Shown: one piece after another, positions 16,124-25,212 of the stretch | Layout: every line of letters begins with the position of its first letter | How positions within the stretch are numbered: position 1 is the first letter of the stretch | From: Novosphingobium sp. 9U | Lineage (GTDB): Bacteria; Pseudomonadota; Alphaproteobacteria; Sphingomonadales; Sphingomonadaceae | DNA: 63,304 bases | Direction of reading: 5' to 3' | Assembly: GCF_902506425.1 (NCBI RefSeq) | Contig: NZ_LR732493.1 | Coordinates: 1 to 63,304 of the forward strand | Made by a program: the position numbers and the translations under genes | Notes under the pieces: model-generated | Database searches by the model: none | Told to the model about the DNA's origin: nothing | Seen by the model: only the letters and a program-made list of their open reading frames with translations

Positions 16124-16486
16124 TTACGCGATACGCGTGACCTCGGTCCCAAAGTAGCTCGAGACCCGATCGGCATACGACTGGTTGAAGTCGGGAGCGT
16201 TGTTGGCCCAACTCGGCCCACCCTCGAGCACTCGCCGATCAATGGTGACGACATACTCGTCGTTCGCGCCGTCGTAGCCCAGCAGGCTGAATGGGACGGG
16301 ATAGTAGCTCTTGTTCAAGCCGAGGAAGCCGCCGAGGCTCAGCACCGCATAGGTCGATTGGCCCGAACGCTTGTCGACCATCAAAGCGCTTATGTGGCCC
16401 AGGTTGTCGCCGTCACGCGTACGCACCTTCAGGTTTGACGTCTGGGCTTCAACGAGCGTCGGAGTGGCTTCGGCGGCTGCAGACAT
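16124..16486 (-). CDS. PRC-barrel domain protein
   Basis: This 120-residue protein has a single PRC barrel: NLKVRTRDGDNLGHISALMV, then AVLSLGGFLGLNKSYYPVPF. An AGGAGCG site sits just before the ATG at 16486. PRC-barrel proteins of this size are common stress-induced surface proteins in alphaproteobacteria. The promoter at 16543-16570 (perfect GGAAC-N17-CGTT) places it in the EcfG general stress regulon by inference. It converges with the NDIP/holin/DUF3618 operon. Confidence 0.8.
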   Translation of the reverse strand: MSAAAEATPTLVEAQTSNLKVRTRDGDNLGHISALMVDKRSGQSTYAVLSLGGFLGLNKSYYPVPFSLLGYDGANDEYVVTIDRRVLEGGPSWANNAPDFNQSYADRVSSYFGTEVTRIA

Positions 16487-16542
16487 AGGCGCTCCTGCAT
16501 GTTTTCAGACGAGATTAGGGACGCAAACATTCCCTCCGTTTC

Positions 16543-16570
16543 GGAACGCACTAGCTGCCTGCTCCGTTCC
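16543..16570. promoter_or_regulatory. EcfG-type (general stress sigma) promoter, symmetric
   Basis: The sequence reads GGAAC-N17-CGTT on the forward strand (16543-16568) and, because it is an inverted repeat, also GGAAC-N17-CGTT on the reverse strand (16570-16545). GGAAC and CGTT at 16-17 bp spacing is the known alphaproteobacterial EcfG consensus. The reverse reading points at the PRC-barrel gene, with its -10 about 60 bases before the ATG. A second, weaker match (GGAAT-N17-CGTC, 16533-16508) lies closer to the gene. Confidence 0.68.
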
Positions 16571-16884
16571 GAGCTGGTGAACGGCAGGCGCGCGCGCCTC
16601 GTGAAGCCTGAGGATCACGGCTCGACTCCAGCGGGTGGAAAGAGCCAAAAAATCGCGAGAACAGGTTATGCTGCAATGTCGATATTCTGCGTTCTTGCCG
16701 ACACAAACCCTCGGCGGTCTCTATAGGTCGGGATATGGATGGACTGCACCACTCTATGTGAGTCGTGCGGAGTTCCCTAGTGCGTGACAGCCATAATCGA
16801 TGGCGCGCGCGCCAGAGCAACGGTCGGTTGCGCGTCGGCCGGCTGCTTTTTCCATTAGAGTAGCGTAGCTTGGCAGGTGTTAGG
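16571..16884. other. Intergenic stretch without a recognised gene
   Basis: No frame with a domain or ribosome site is seen. The forward reading of the symmetric EcfG promoter would transcribe into this stretch. Confidence 0.4.
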
Positions 16885-17871
16885 TCACCGTTGATCCACG
16901 CCCTCGCTGATGATGATGTTGCGACCCGCTTCTTTCGCCCGATAAAGTCGCGCGTCCGCGGCAGCGGCGATCAACGAGTTTGGACCGTGTCCTCCCGCGA
17001 TGCCGGCTGAAAAGCTTACGAGGCCCAGGGGCTGTTCCGTTTCCCTGACTCTGAAGCGTTTCTGAGACAGAGAGCGTCGTGCAGCCTCGATGATCGCCGC
17101 CGCCTCTTCTATGGGCGTCATCTGAAAGACGGCCACGAACTCCTCGCCGCCCCATCGCGCTACAACTCCCTTGCCCTGGCATGCATCGCTTAGAACTTTT
17201 GCCACGGCGGCCAGTACTCTGTCACCGGCGGCATGGCCGTGATTGTCGTTGATCCGCTTGAAGCGATCGATGTCGCAGAAGGCCAGAACTCTCGGCTCAT
17301 TCGCCTCCTCTAGCTTCGCCAGGATCGCATCAATAGCGCGGCGGTTTGGTAGCTGCGTCAACGCGTCGATGTTTGCGTCCGTCCGAGCCGCGTCGAGATC
17401 CTGTCGCAGGCGATCAGTTTCAGCGGCAGCCGCCGCAAGATCCCGCTCTGCGTTTGCTGCGAGAGCAATCATAGATGCGATGATAGGCCTGAGATCAGCG
17501 AGACCATCTCCGAGCCTGCCCATGCCGGCCGAGAGGTCCTGTCCGAATTGGGCGGTTGCGAGGGTCTGGCTGCTCGTGATGTCTGCAAGCTTGAGCATCT
17601 GGTGGCGCAGCGCAGCGGCGGCATTCTCCGGATCTAGAGCAGCCGCGCCGCTACCTCCGAGACCGTGGCGCGAAATAATGTCGTCTGTGGCCTCCTGCGT
17701 TAGGCGCAGTCCGTCCTCGATCAGCGCGGCGATCTCCTTTGCAGGTGCCCCGCCAGGTGCTGTCACGAAGCAGTACGCTAGGGTGTAGTTTGGCGGGGTG
17801 GGATCTAGTCTCTGCTTTTCCAAAAACGACAGCGCTTCAGACGCAATCCGCTTTGCAACTCGTGCCACCAT
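16885..17871 (-). CDS. Diguanylate cyclase (GGDEF domain)
   Basis: This 328-residue protein makes cyclic di-GMP. An N-terminal helical region (residues 1-150) without recognised sensor domain is followed by a coiled coil and a complete GGDEF domain (DALTQLPNRRAIDAILAKLE, FCDIDRFKRINDNHGHAAGD, catalytic RWGGEEF near residue 240). The active-site motif GGEEF is intact, so activity is expected. The RxxD product-inhibition site normally just upstream is absent (QGKGVVARWGGEEF), so feedback inhibition by that route is unlikely. The start at 17871 is chosen from family length; the frame stays open upstream to 18189. No membrane segment is visible, so it is probably cytoplasmic. Confidence 0.85.
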   Translation of the reverse strand: MVARVAKRIASEALSFLEKQRLDPTPPNYTLAYCFVTAPGGAPAKEIAALIEDGLRLTQEATDDIISRHGLGGSGAAALDPENAAAALRHQMLKLADITSSQTLATAQFGQDLSAGMGRLGDGLADLRPIIASMIALAANAERDLAAAAAETDRLRQDLDAARTDANIDALTQLPNRRAIDAILAKLEEANEPRVLAFCDIDRFKRINDNHGHAAGDRVLAAVAKVLSDACQGKGVVARWGGEEFVAVFQMTPIEEAAAIIEAARRSLSQKRFRVRETEQPLGLVSFSAGIAGGHGPNSLIAAAADARLYRAKEAGRNIIISEGVDQR

Positions 17872-17978
17872 CACCTCTAGAAATCGATCCGATGAAGGGC
17901 TCGCCCATAAAGGCTGACCCGCTACGCCGGCGCTGGCATCTACGCTCTTGTGAGGAAGATCAAGGCTCTGCAAGCGCG

Positions 17979-18239
17979 TTAGGAACACTTGCCCAGACAC
18001 GCGGGCCCACGCTTTGCGCAGCGGCTCAGCGCTCTTGTATTGCCAAGCGGATGCAAAGCGGCAATCCCGTAAGCGGTAGCGCCAAGGATGATCGGTCTGG
18101 CGTAGGGGCGACCTAGACCTTGCAGCGCAAGCGCTGCAGCAAACATGCATTTGAAACCGACCATGACACTGATGGCCGCAAGCCCGCACAACATTGTAGT
18201 CAGCGCAACGCCGCCAAAGTTTGCAAAGTCCTCTTTCAC
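17979..18239 (-). CDS. Unrecognised hydrophobic frame
   Basis: A GTG-start frame of 86 residues holds two hydrophobic stretches (LTTMLCGLAAISVMVGFKCM and PIILGATAYGIAALHPLG). It lies just upstream of the diguanylate cyclase on the same strand, has no ribosome site and loses hydrophobic character towards the end. It may be a degraded membrane-protein gene or chance. Confidence 0.22.
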   Translation of the reverse strand: MKEDFANFGGVALTTMLCGLAAISVMVGFKCMFAAALALQGLGRPYARPIILGATAYGIAALHPLGNTRALSRCAKRGPACLGKCS

Positions 18240-18270
18240 AACAATGGGCGTCTCCCCGCAGCGCTAGTGA

Positions 18271-18549
18271 TTAGGCGGTCTGCGGCCAGGCGTAGAGCAC
18301 CGTCATTATGGTGATGCCCACCATAATCCAAAGGGCGCAGGTCAGGCCCAGGAGGATGGCGAGGCGATGCGGAACATGAGGCTTTTGTTCTTCTTCTGCA
18401 GGCTCGAAAGCTTCGACGAGCCGCTGCTGAAACGCACGGGCATGAACCAAGCTGGTGTCCAAGGCCAGCTCAAGTACGTCGGCGTGATCAACCGTCGGAT
18501 CGACGTCGAGCCGTGCCCAACTAAGCTGTGCCGTCTGTTGTTGTGCCAT
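18271..18549 (-). CDS. Small membrane-anchored protein, 92 residues
   Basis: It starts at an ATG at 18549 after a strong GGAGG. The first 65 residues are soluble and acidic (DVDPTVDHADVLELALDTSL), and a single C-terminal membrane helix (LAILLGLTCALWIMVGITIM) anchors it. No family is recognised. It is a real gene by ribosome site, composition and topology. Confidence 0.55.
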   Translation of the reverse strand: MAQQQTAQLSWARLDVDPTVDHADVLELALDTSLVHARAFQQRLVEAFEPAEEEQKPHVPHRLAILLGLTCALWIMVGITIMTVLYAWPQTA

Positions 18550-18883
18550 CCCGCGCCCTCCGTTTTTATGAGCGCGAATTAGCGGACAGCCGCCTACAGA
18601 CGGACGTACGAAGTTGGTTACGGTCGCACTAACAGGCGATGGCATCTCGCGCGCCTGAGGTTTGGCACCGCCCAGAGCCAAGCCTTCAATCAGCTGGACA
18701 GAAAGTGGCGCCTCAGCCGAAGCTGAAGCTGAAGCTGAAGCGCCTGCAAGTCGGGTTCGCGTGGATCAAACCAGCGGCGTACTCCCTTGTTCCATCTGGT
18801 AGTCGAGTTTCGGCAACTTGGTGCACGGAAGGTTCGCGCATCTGCCTGTCGGTGCAATTCTAGTAAGGGGAGAATACCAGCGT
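18550..18883. other. Intergenic stretch with a short GCTGAA repeat
   Basis: No gene is recognised. About four head-to-tail copies of the hexamer GCTGAA lie at roughly 18720-18741. Confidence 0.4.
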
Positions 18884-19186
18884 TCATGATGGATCACCGG
18901 CCCTCTCCCAACCGGCCTTGGCACTGTAGATTGCGCGAAGAACTTCCGTTTCAATATGATTGGCCGCGTTGGCCTCATCGATCGTCCGAACGGCACCCAG
19001 ACCACGCAATCCTACAAGTGTCGCCCGGCCCTGCTCGACCGTGACGTAGCGCTCGGCCGCGCCATAGCAGGCGATCAGGCCATCGCCGACCTTGATCGAA
19101 ATGACTGGCCGGCCCTTCCATAGCGTGAGGCATGTCTCTTTGGACCTCATCTTCAACGTCGCGATCAGAAGGCGATCCGGGCGCAT
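18884..19186 (-). CDS. Hypothetical protein, 100 residues
   Basis: From an ATG at 19186 the frame encodes MRPDRLLIATLKMRSKETCL, followed by GRPVISIKVGDGLIACYGAA and a helical C-terminus. It has no membrane segment and no recognised family. No clear ribosome site is visible; an in-frame start at 19234 is possible. Supported only by length and normal composition. Confidence 0.4.
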   Translation of the reverse strand: MRPDRLLIATLKMRSKETCLTLWKGRPVISIKVGDGLIACYGAAERYVTVEQGRATLVGLRGLGAVRTIDEANAANHIETEVLRAIYSAKAGWERAGDPS

Positions 19187-19219
19187 CGTCAGCCGCGGGA
19201 GAAGCTGCCAGGAAGAGAC

Positions 19220-19384
19220 TTGCACGACCCTCACCTGGCGATACTCGCCGCCTATGGCGACGTTCTGTCTTTGGACCGGCGCACGTCAGAAGACCTGCTG
19301 TGCGTTCGGCGTAAAGAGCCGGTCATCGGCGCGCTGATCGGCGAGGTCCGTAACGTATCCGTCATCGAGGCGCTGCTGAATTAG
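19220..19384 (+). CDS. Possible 54-residue protein (TTG start)
   Basis: AGGAAGAG lies just before a TTG at 19220. The frame reads HDPHLAILAAYGDVLSLDRR and ends VIGALIGEVRNVSVIEALLN. It is acidic and helical, with no family recognised. It is divergent from the frame at 18884-19186 and overlaps it slightly only if that one starts at 19234. Confidence 0.3.
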   Translation: MHDPHLAILAAYGDVLSLDRRTSEDLLCVRRKEPVIGALIGEVRNVSVIEALLN

Positions 19385-19469
19385 CAGTGATGGCCAGACG
19401 GTTCATAGGTCCACATCCTTGCTAAGTGATGCCGGCGGCATGTCAGCGTTGGCTAGCGCATTTCGTTCA

Positions 19470-21908
19470 TCAGATTAGATAATCGGCATTAGAGATCGCG
19501 GTGATTCCCATAAGGGCTGCAATAAGATCGTGCTGACCGGCATGATCAAAATATACGTTCAAGCCTACACTGGAGGATTGTACGGCAATGGATCCGCCAG
19601 AGATTTTGTCAAATAGGGCTCGAAAATCAAGTTTGTCTTGTCCGCGAGCGAAGTCCTTAATTACATCGATTCCATCGTCCAGCCCTGAAAAGGCGAACAC
19701 ATCTTTACCGCCGCCTCCTGTGAGGACATCATTGCCGCCGCCGCCCACGATCCAGTCGGCACCGTCGCCGCCTGTTATGCGGTTTGCATCGGCGTTGCCC
19801 TCGATTTCCACCCCGCTGCTGTTCTTGATAACGGCATTCTCCACGCCCGCTGAAAGCTCGAAACTGCGTGCAGTAACTTCCACCGTGTCGATCCCGCCCT
19901 TTGCGTACTCGTTGATGACATCGCGAACATCATCAACAACGTAGGTGTCGCTCCCTGCTCCACCAGACATGATATCCGCGCCAGCGCCGCCATCAATGCG
20001 ATCGTTCCCCGCACTTCCTGTCATCCAGTCGGCCTGCTTGGTAGCGCCGCCGACATCATTGGCCCAGCCTGCAGAGGCTTGGGCGAGGGCTTGGAGATTG
20101 TCGAACAAGAACTGCTTAGGTGTGAGGCTCGCCACGGTGGTATTATATAGCGTAAGTATCTGATCATTGCCCATATCGAGAACTGCATTAGCGCCGACCT
20201 GGGTAAAGCTGGCCTTTAGTTCTTGAAAGGTACTGAATTGAACGCCTGACAAAGCAACACGATCATCCGCATTGAGGTCCCTGATGGTGTCAGACCCATC
20301 ATGTTGTCCAATGATGAAGAGATCAGCGCCCGCGCCTCCAGTTAGAACGTCTTGGCCGGCGCCTCCTATTATTACGTCACTGCCGTTGCCGCCAGTGAGC
20401 TTGTTATCGCTTACGTTTCCGATCGCTGCCGCACCCTCAGCGGTCTTGATGATCAGGTTCTCGACATTATCGCTCAGAAAGTATCGTGTGTCGAAAAGCT
20501 CGACGGTGTCGACCCCTCCGTTTTTGGCCTCGGACAACACGTCCTTGTACCCAGAGACAACATAGGTATCGTCGCCCTTGCCGCCGCTCATCACATCTTC
20601 CCGGCTGAGACCATCGATCCGATCTGCCAAGCTGGTGCCGACGAGGACATCCTTAGCTGATGTACCCAAAATCGTGCTGAGGCTTGGCGCGCTATCACGT
20701 GCCAGCGAAGTCGGGGGTGCGCTGCTATGATCTGGCGCAGGACTTGGTGTCGGAGTCGGCCCAGTTGGTGGCTGCGGCACGGGCACTGGAGCGGGTGTTG
20801 GTTTCGGGGTAGGAGTAGGAGTAGGAGTAGGAGTAGGACTCGCTGGTGCGCTACCCCAAAGCGGTATTTCGCTCGCCAGCGGACCGACTATGTGCTTCCA
20901 AACCCCGGTCTGATTGCCCGATTGCGCGATACTGTTATTGTTGCCGCTGTCGATCTTCAGAACGGCATCGATCGACGAGAGCACATTATCGGTAACGACC
21001 ACATCTTTTGAATAGCTCGGCTTGGTTGAGCCCGGGCTACCGGTGGTTACATATACGGCGTTGCCATATTTTACGGACCCTTCGAGGGAATTGCCGGTGA
21101 CATCGACATCTGTGGCGCCTCGAACACTGACGGGCCGCTTCCCAACATCCTCAATCTTATTGCCAATGATATCTACATTCTTTGCCTCATACCCCTTATA
21201 GCCCGGTTTGAACGAAGATGCCGTAGTGTTGCCGCCGGCAGAAATGCCGTCACCCCTCACGTCATGTATGTAGTTGCCTTCGATCCGAATGTTGGTGGAG
21301 CCGCCTTTGGCAAAGATCGCAGCTGACGAGCCCCCGACGTCGAAGATTTCGTTGTGCGCAATAACCGCATTGGTCACTGCTACGAAATCGATCCCCTCTT
21401 CTGATCCGACGTCCGAGATACGATTATCCAGCACTTGGACATTGTTGGCTTGGCCAACCTTGATCCCATCATGAGCGACGTCCATGATGACGTTGTTCCG
21501 AATGAGCACGTTGTCTACAGTTCGTGTAAAGTCACGCCCGCTTTGGGAAAACTGTATACCGTCGTATCCGCTACTGAGTTTGAAATCGCGAATGATATAG
21601 TTGTCGACACCCAGACCCTGGATGACCGGCTTGGAAGGGTCTTCGGCAATGATGTTAGCCTTCTGCGCGCCGTCAGCAGACACTAGCCAGATAGGAGCAT
21701 CGCTTGCTCCGCTTCTGTTCCATGGGATCTTGACACTCTCGATATATGTTCCTGCATGAACCATGATTGCAGTGCCCGGAGTGGCAGCATTCACTGCTTC
21801 TTGGATTGAGTGAAATGGGCGAGTGGCACTGCCATTGCCGGCTCCACTCCCTACTGCAACATGGAACAATTTCGTCGGAACAACGTTTGAGAAGAGAGAC
21901 GTAGGCAT
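19470..21908 (-). CDS. Exported right-handed beta-helix / RTX protein
   Basis: This 812-residue protein has three parts. Residues about 20-345 form a right-handed parallel beta helix of the polysaccharide lyase / C5-epimerase type, opening with RPFHSIQEAVNAATPGTAIM and followed by many N-x-I-x-D rungs. Next is a Pro/Thr linker (about 355-395, repeated PT). Residues about 415-812 hold haemolysin-type calcium repeats in three blocks (GGKGDDTYVV, GGAGQDVLTGGAGADLFIIG, GGAGADIMSGGAGSDTYVVD, GGGGNDVLTGGGGKDVFAFS). The absence of an N-terminal signal and the RTX C-terminus point to type I secretion. It probably binds or cleaves a polysaccharide outside the cell. No transporter genes are adjacent. 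Confidence 0.82.
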   Translation of the reverse strand: MPTSLFSNVVPTKLFHVAVGSGAGNGSATRPFHSIQEAVNAATPGTAIMVHAGTYIESVKIPWNRSGASDAPIWLVSADGAQKANIIAEDPSKPVIQGLGVDNYIIRDFKLSSGYDGIQFSQSGRDFTRTVDNVLIRNNVIMDVAHDGIKVGQANNVQVLDNRISDVGSEEGIDFVAVTNAVIAHNEIFDVGGSSAAIFAKGGSTNIRIEGNYIHDVRGDGISAGGNTTASSFKPGYKGYEAKNVDIIGNKIEDVGKRPVSVRGATDVDVTGNSLEGSVKYGNAVYVTTGSPGSTKPSYSKDVVVTDNVLSSIDAVLKIDSGNNNSIAQSGNQTGVWKHIVGPLASEIPLWGSAPASPTPTPTPTPTPKPTPAPVPVPQPPTGPTPTPSPAPDHSSAPPTSLARDSAPSLSTILGTSAKDVLVGTSLADRIDGLSREDVMSGGKGDDTYVVSGYKDVLSEAKNGGVDTVELFDTRYFLSDNVENLIIKTAEGAAAIGNVSDNKLTGGNGSDVIIGGAGQDVLTGGAGADLFIIGQHDGSDTIRDLNADDRVALSGVQFSTFQELKASFTQVGANAVLDMGNDQILTLYNTTVASLTPKQFLFDNLQALAQASAGWANDVGGATKQADWMTGSAGNDRIDGGAGADIMSGGAGSDTYVVDDVRDVINEYAKGGIDTVEVTARSFELSAGVENAVIKNSSGVEIEGNADANRITGGDGADWIVGGGGNDVLTGGGGKDVFAFSGLDDGIDVIKDFARGQDKLDFRALFDKISGGSIAVQSSSVGLNVYFDHAGQHDLIAALMGITAISNADYLI

Positions 21909-22045
21909 CGAGGTTTCCTGGAACGCGCATCAATGATGCGTATGCAACGGTGTTGTCGTAGTTACATCGTGTATGCTGGAGGCCGGGGAGTTTGCGTCCG
22001 GGCTAGGCGAGAGGCAGCCTTAATCTGAGCTGAAGCGCCCCACCT

Positions 22046-22222
22046 TCAACGCTCTTCTGGTCTCGGATTCGGACCACGCGTGCCGCAGCGCTCGCCATGG
22101 TCACGAGCGTCGCAGCGGAAAATCTTAATACCCAACGTGGTGCTAATCCGGTCGACAAGATACGATCCGCTTACAGTCGCCCGCTCGGCATCGAGCTTAG
22201 CAAGCATCCTGAGGTACCCCAT
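22046..22222 (-). CDS. Hypothetical protein, 58 residues
   Basis: From an ATG at 22222 the frame reads MGYLRMLAKLDAERATVSGS, continuing to SYLVDRISTTLGIKIFRCDA and a basic tail. It looks like a coherent small soluble protein, but no ribosome site or family is recognised. Confidence 0.33.
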   Translation of the reverse strand: MGYLRMLAKLDAERATVSGSYLVDRISTTLGIKIFRCDARDHGERCGTRGPNPRPEER

Positions 22223-22571
22223 CAATACCCAAAACTTTCTTGAAATATTTTTAGCTCGGCACACAGCCTCTAACTGGTTAGTTTTGCAATGTAGGAATTA
22301 GAGCGGCAGCTTGCTGGACGACTCGACTTGGATTGGAGTACTGACAGGCTGACTGTGAGCTTGTTGGTACCCTCGCACAACTAGCACGATGAACGGCGCA
22401 TAGGTCCGCTGCGAAGCGGCCCTCTTCAAAGCGGTGAAGGGGTTAGAGAGTTTGCCTCTCAGGCTTGCGATGTCGGCGCCAAGATATCGAGCAGTCCTGT
22501 GCCGAACATCAACTCGATGGTGACTCTCAGCGCCAACGTGTCAGCCGGACCGAGTCCAAGCACCGCCGTTG
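22223..22571. other. Intergenic stretch without a recognised gene
   Basis: Nothing is recognised between the small frame and the end of the histidine kinase gene. Confidence 0.4.
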
Positions 22572-24857
22572 TCAGATGGTGATCCCTGGCCGGATCGGCA
22601 CGACTTTGCTGCGTTTGCAGACCTGCCCAATCGCAAGTGCAAGTGCCTGTTGATTAAAAGGTTTACGCAGCATGGGCAACTGCCCAGACTGCTCGGTAGA
22701 AAGCTCTGCGAAGCCGCTCACGAGCAGAATACGCAAACTTTGATCCGCCTTCTGGAGAACCGAAGCGAGCTCGACGCCAGTCATGCTCGGCATCATGAAG
22801 TCCGTTATGACCAGATCGACGTCAGCTCGCTGTCCGAGTTGGTCGATTGCACTTTGCGGAGACTCGGCCACCAGCACGTGGTGTCCCAAATCCTCGAGCA
22901 TCGCGGCGGTGTTTGCCAGCACCAGTTCGTCATCGTCGACAACCATGATCGTAAGGCAGCCGGTGTCGTGCGCATCGTCTTGGCCCGGCAACGGCGGAGA
23001 CGAGAGCGAACCTTCGATCTCTCCGGCAACCGGCAGCCACAGCTCGATCACGGTGCCCGCGCCCAGTTGGCTCTTTATTCGCATCCGTCCACCGGACTGC
23101 GCCGCGAGCCCTTGCACCATGGAGAGACCAAGACCTGTCCCCTTCCCCACCCCTTTGGTCGTGAAGAACGGCTCCGTTGCCCGTCGCACCGTCTCGTCAT
23201 CCATGCCCTGCCCCTCGTCGGCAAGCGCCAACCTTACGTAGGAGCCCCGGCAGAGGCCATCCTCGGGCGCTTCGATGGCCTCGAGAGTTGCCGAAATGTC
23301 TAGTGCCCCGCCATCCGGCATTGCATCGCGGGCATTCACCGCGATGTTGAGGACGGCAAGCTCGAGCTGATGAGCGTCTGCGTAAGCCAGCGGAAGAGCT
23401 AAGGGGAAGTGGGTCCGCACACGCACTCTGGGACCAAGGGATCGTTGCAGCAAGTCGGACATGCCGAGGATGAGCTGCTGAACGTCAACCGCTTCAAGCT
23501 TCAAGTCCTGGCGGCGCGCGAAGGCTAGTAGCCTCTGCGTCAACCGAGCGCCGCGCTCCGCGCCCTCCATCGCGCCCTGCACAAGACGCGCCGTTCTGGG
23601 ATCCTCAGGCAAGCGCTTGCGCAGGAGATCAAGGTTGCCGATCACCACGGCGAGCAGATTGTTGAAGTCGTGTGCGACGCCGCCGGTAAGTTGGCCAATC
23701 GCCTCGATCTTCTGAGATTGCCGCAGAGCCTCCTCGGCTCTTTTGCGCTCGGTGACATCCGTCAGCCCGCCGAGAATGTGCAGGAACTCGCCCGTGCTGT
23801 CCCGCTCGACGCGAGCCGCTGCGATCACGTCGAGGAAGTCTCCTCGCCTGGTGACAGCCCGATACTCGCACCCGTCAACTTGACCATGCTCCATGAGGGC
23901 GGGCCAGTCGACCTGGAGAAATCGGCGGGCCGACGCCTCGGCCAGGAAGTTTGCGAGTGGCCGCCCAACCACCTCATCCTCGGTATAGCCCAGCAGTTGC
24001 AACCAGGTATAGCTGACCTGCTCAAGTCGACCATCCCGATCGAGCGAGTGAAGCGGCAGCGGAGTTCCCCGATATAGGGAGCGAAACCGCTCCTCGCTTT
24101 GACGCAGCGCCATCGTCTCGCGTGCAGCCAACACGGCGAACCGCCGGTCGAACATCGCGGCTACAAGTGAGAGAAACAGGATCAGGAAGGTTGCAGCTGC
24201 AACAGCGATGGCCAGCGCCGTCTGCCCCATCGCAGGCGCGGCGACGCTCCCGTGCGTACCGGTATGTGCCGTGAACAAGGCGGCCCGCATACCTGCGTAG
24301 TGCATACCAGCGACGGCCAGACCCATCACCAGAGCTGCCGCCGCGCGCTCAACCTGATGGCTGTTACGCGAAGCAAGCCACAAGGCTGCGGTGGCAGCGC
24401 CCATGGCGATCAGGATCGATGTCGAGAGCCAGGCCCGGTCGTAGCTGAGATCGACCGGCATCTTCATTGCGGCCATGCCCATGTAGTGCATGGCCACTAC
24501 GCCAAGCCCCATGAACAAGCCCGCGGCGGCAAGCTTGACCGTGCTGTAGTCCGACCGATTCATGAATACGAAGCTGGCGCCGGTCGCGGCCACTGCCACC
24601 AGGAAGGATAACGCGGTCAACCCCAGGTCATAGCTGACCTGCATCCCAGGGATTGTGAACGCGAGCATCGCGACGAAGTGCATCGCCCAAATTCCGCCGC
24701 CCATCGCCACAGCGGCCGCTGCGAGCCAAAGCCGGCGGAACAGTCCCTCTGCAGCTCTGATCCGTCCGGCGAGATCAAGAGCAGTGTACGATGCGAAGAT
24801 CGCGATCAGGAACGACAGCGCGACCAGCCAATGGTTGTGTGATCCAACAACGGCCAT
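22572..24857 (-). CDS. MHYT-domain hybrid sensor histidine kinase
   Basis: This 761-residue protein starts at an ATG at 24857 right after GGAGGAGGG. Its seven-helix MHYT sensor (residues 1-230, repeats MHFVAM, MHYMGMAAM, MHYAGM) is thought to sense a gas or redox signal through copper. A PAS domain (about 245-365), a HisKA box (AHDFNNLLAVVIGNLDLL, phospho-His), an HATPase domain (NIAVNARDAM, DEGQGMD, GTGLGLSMV) and a receiver (DLVITDFMMPSMTG, phospho-Asp) follow. All catalytic motifs are present. No separate response regulator is adjacent, so phosphorelay partners lie elsewhere. Confidence 0.88.
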   Translation of the reverse strand: MAVVGSHNHWLVALSFLIAIFASYTALDLAGRIRAAEGLFRRLWLAAAAVAMGGGIWAMHFVAMLAFTIPGMQVSYDLGLTALSFLVAVAATGASFVFMNRSDYSTVKLAAAGLFMGLGVVAMHYMGMAAMKMPVDLSYDRAWLSTSILIAMGAATAALWLASRNSHQVERAAAALVMGLAVAGMHYAGMRAALFTAHTGTHGSVAAPAMGQTALAIAVAAATFLILFLSLVAAMFDRRFAVLAARETMALRQSEERFRSLYRGTPLPLHSLDRDGRLEQVSYTWLQLLGYTEDEVVGRPLANFLAEASARRFLQVDWPALMEHGQVDGCEYRAVTRRGDFLDVIAAARVERDSTGEFLHILGGLTDVTERKRAEEALRQSQKIEAIGQLTGGVAHDFNNLLAVVIGNLDLLRKRLPEDPRTARLVQGAMEGAERGARLTQRLLAFARRQDLKLEAVDVQQLILGMSDLLQRSLGPRVRVRTHFPLALPLAYADAHQLELAVLNIAVNARDAMPDGGALDISATLEAIEAPEDGLCRGSYVRLALADEGQGMDDETVRRATEPFFTTKGVGKGTGLGLSMVQGLAAQSGGRMRIKSQLGAGTVIELWLPVAGEIEGSLSSPPLPGQDDAHDTGCLTIMVVDDDELVLANTAAMLEDLGHHVLVAESPQSAIDQLGQRADVDLVITDFMMPSMTGVELASVLQKADQSLRILLVSGFAELSTEQSGQLPMLRKPFNQQALALAIGQVCKRSKVVPIRPGITI

Positions 24858-25212
24858 GCGCCCTCCTCCTTCGTACAGCGACGTTGAGCCGTCGCCGTGT
24901 TGATCGCGCATATGCAGAATCAAGGCGGAACATCAACTTAATGGTGGCTCCGCGAGCCTGCACCCGTCCCGTTCTGCGCTGGCAGGTCCGGCAGGGGGCT
25001 GACCCAAGTTCTGCTGCGGGACCAGGTGTACGAGGTTGTGGATTGGACACCCGAGAATTTGTGCCGATGTTGCTGCGCTAACTCAGGCGCACCGTTAAAC
25101 ATCCGGGATCGTGGTTCCTTCCCGCCACGTCGCCCGGGAGCCAGGCACGAATTCCCGGCGGCTCACCTAGCCATGGAATGGCGTCAACAGTCGCAGCGCC
25201 ATCAGTACAATT
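24858..25212. other. Intergenic stretch between the kinase and the amidase
   Basis: No gene is recognised. It contains the promoter side of the kinase gene and the 3' side of the amidase gene. Confidence 0.4.
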
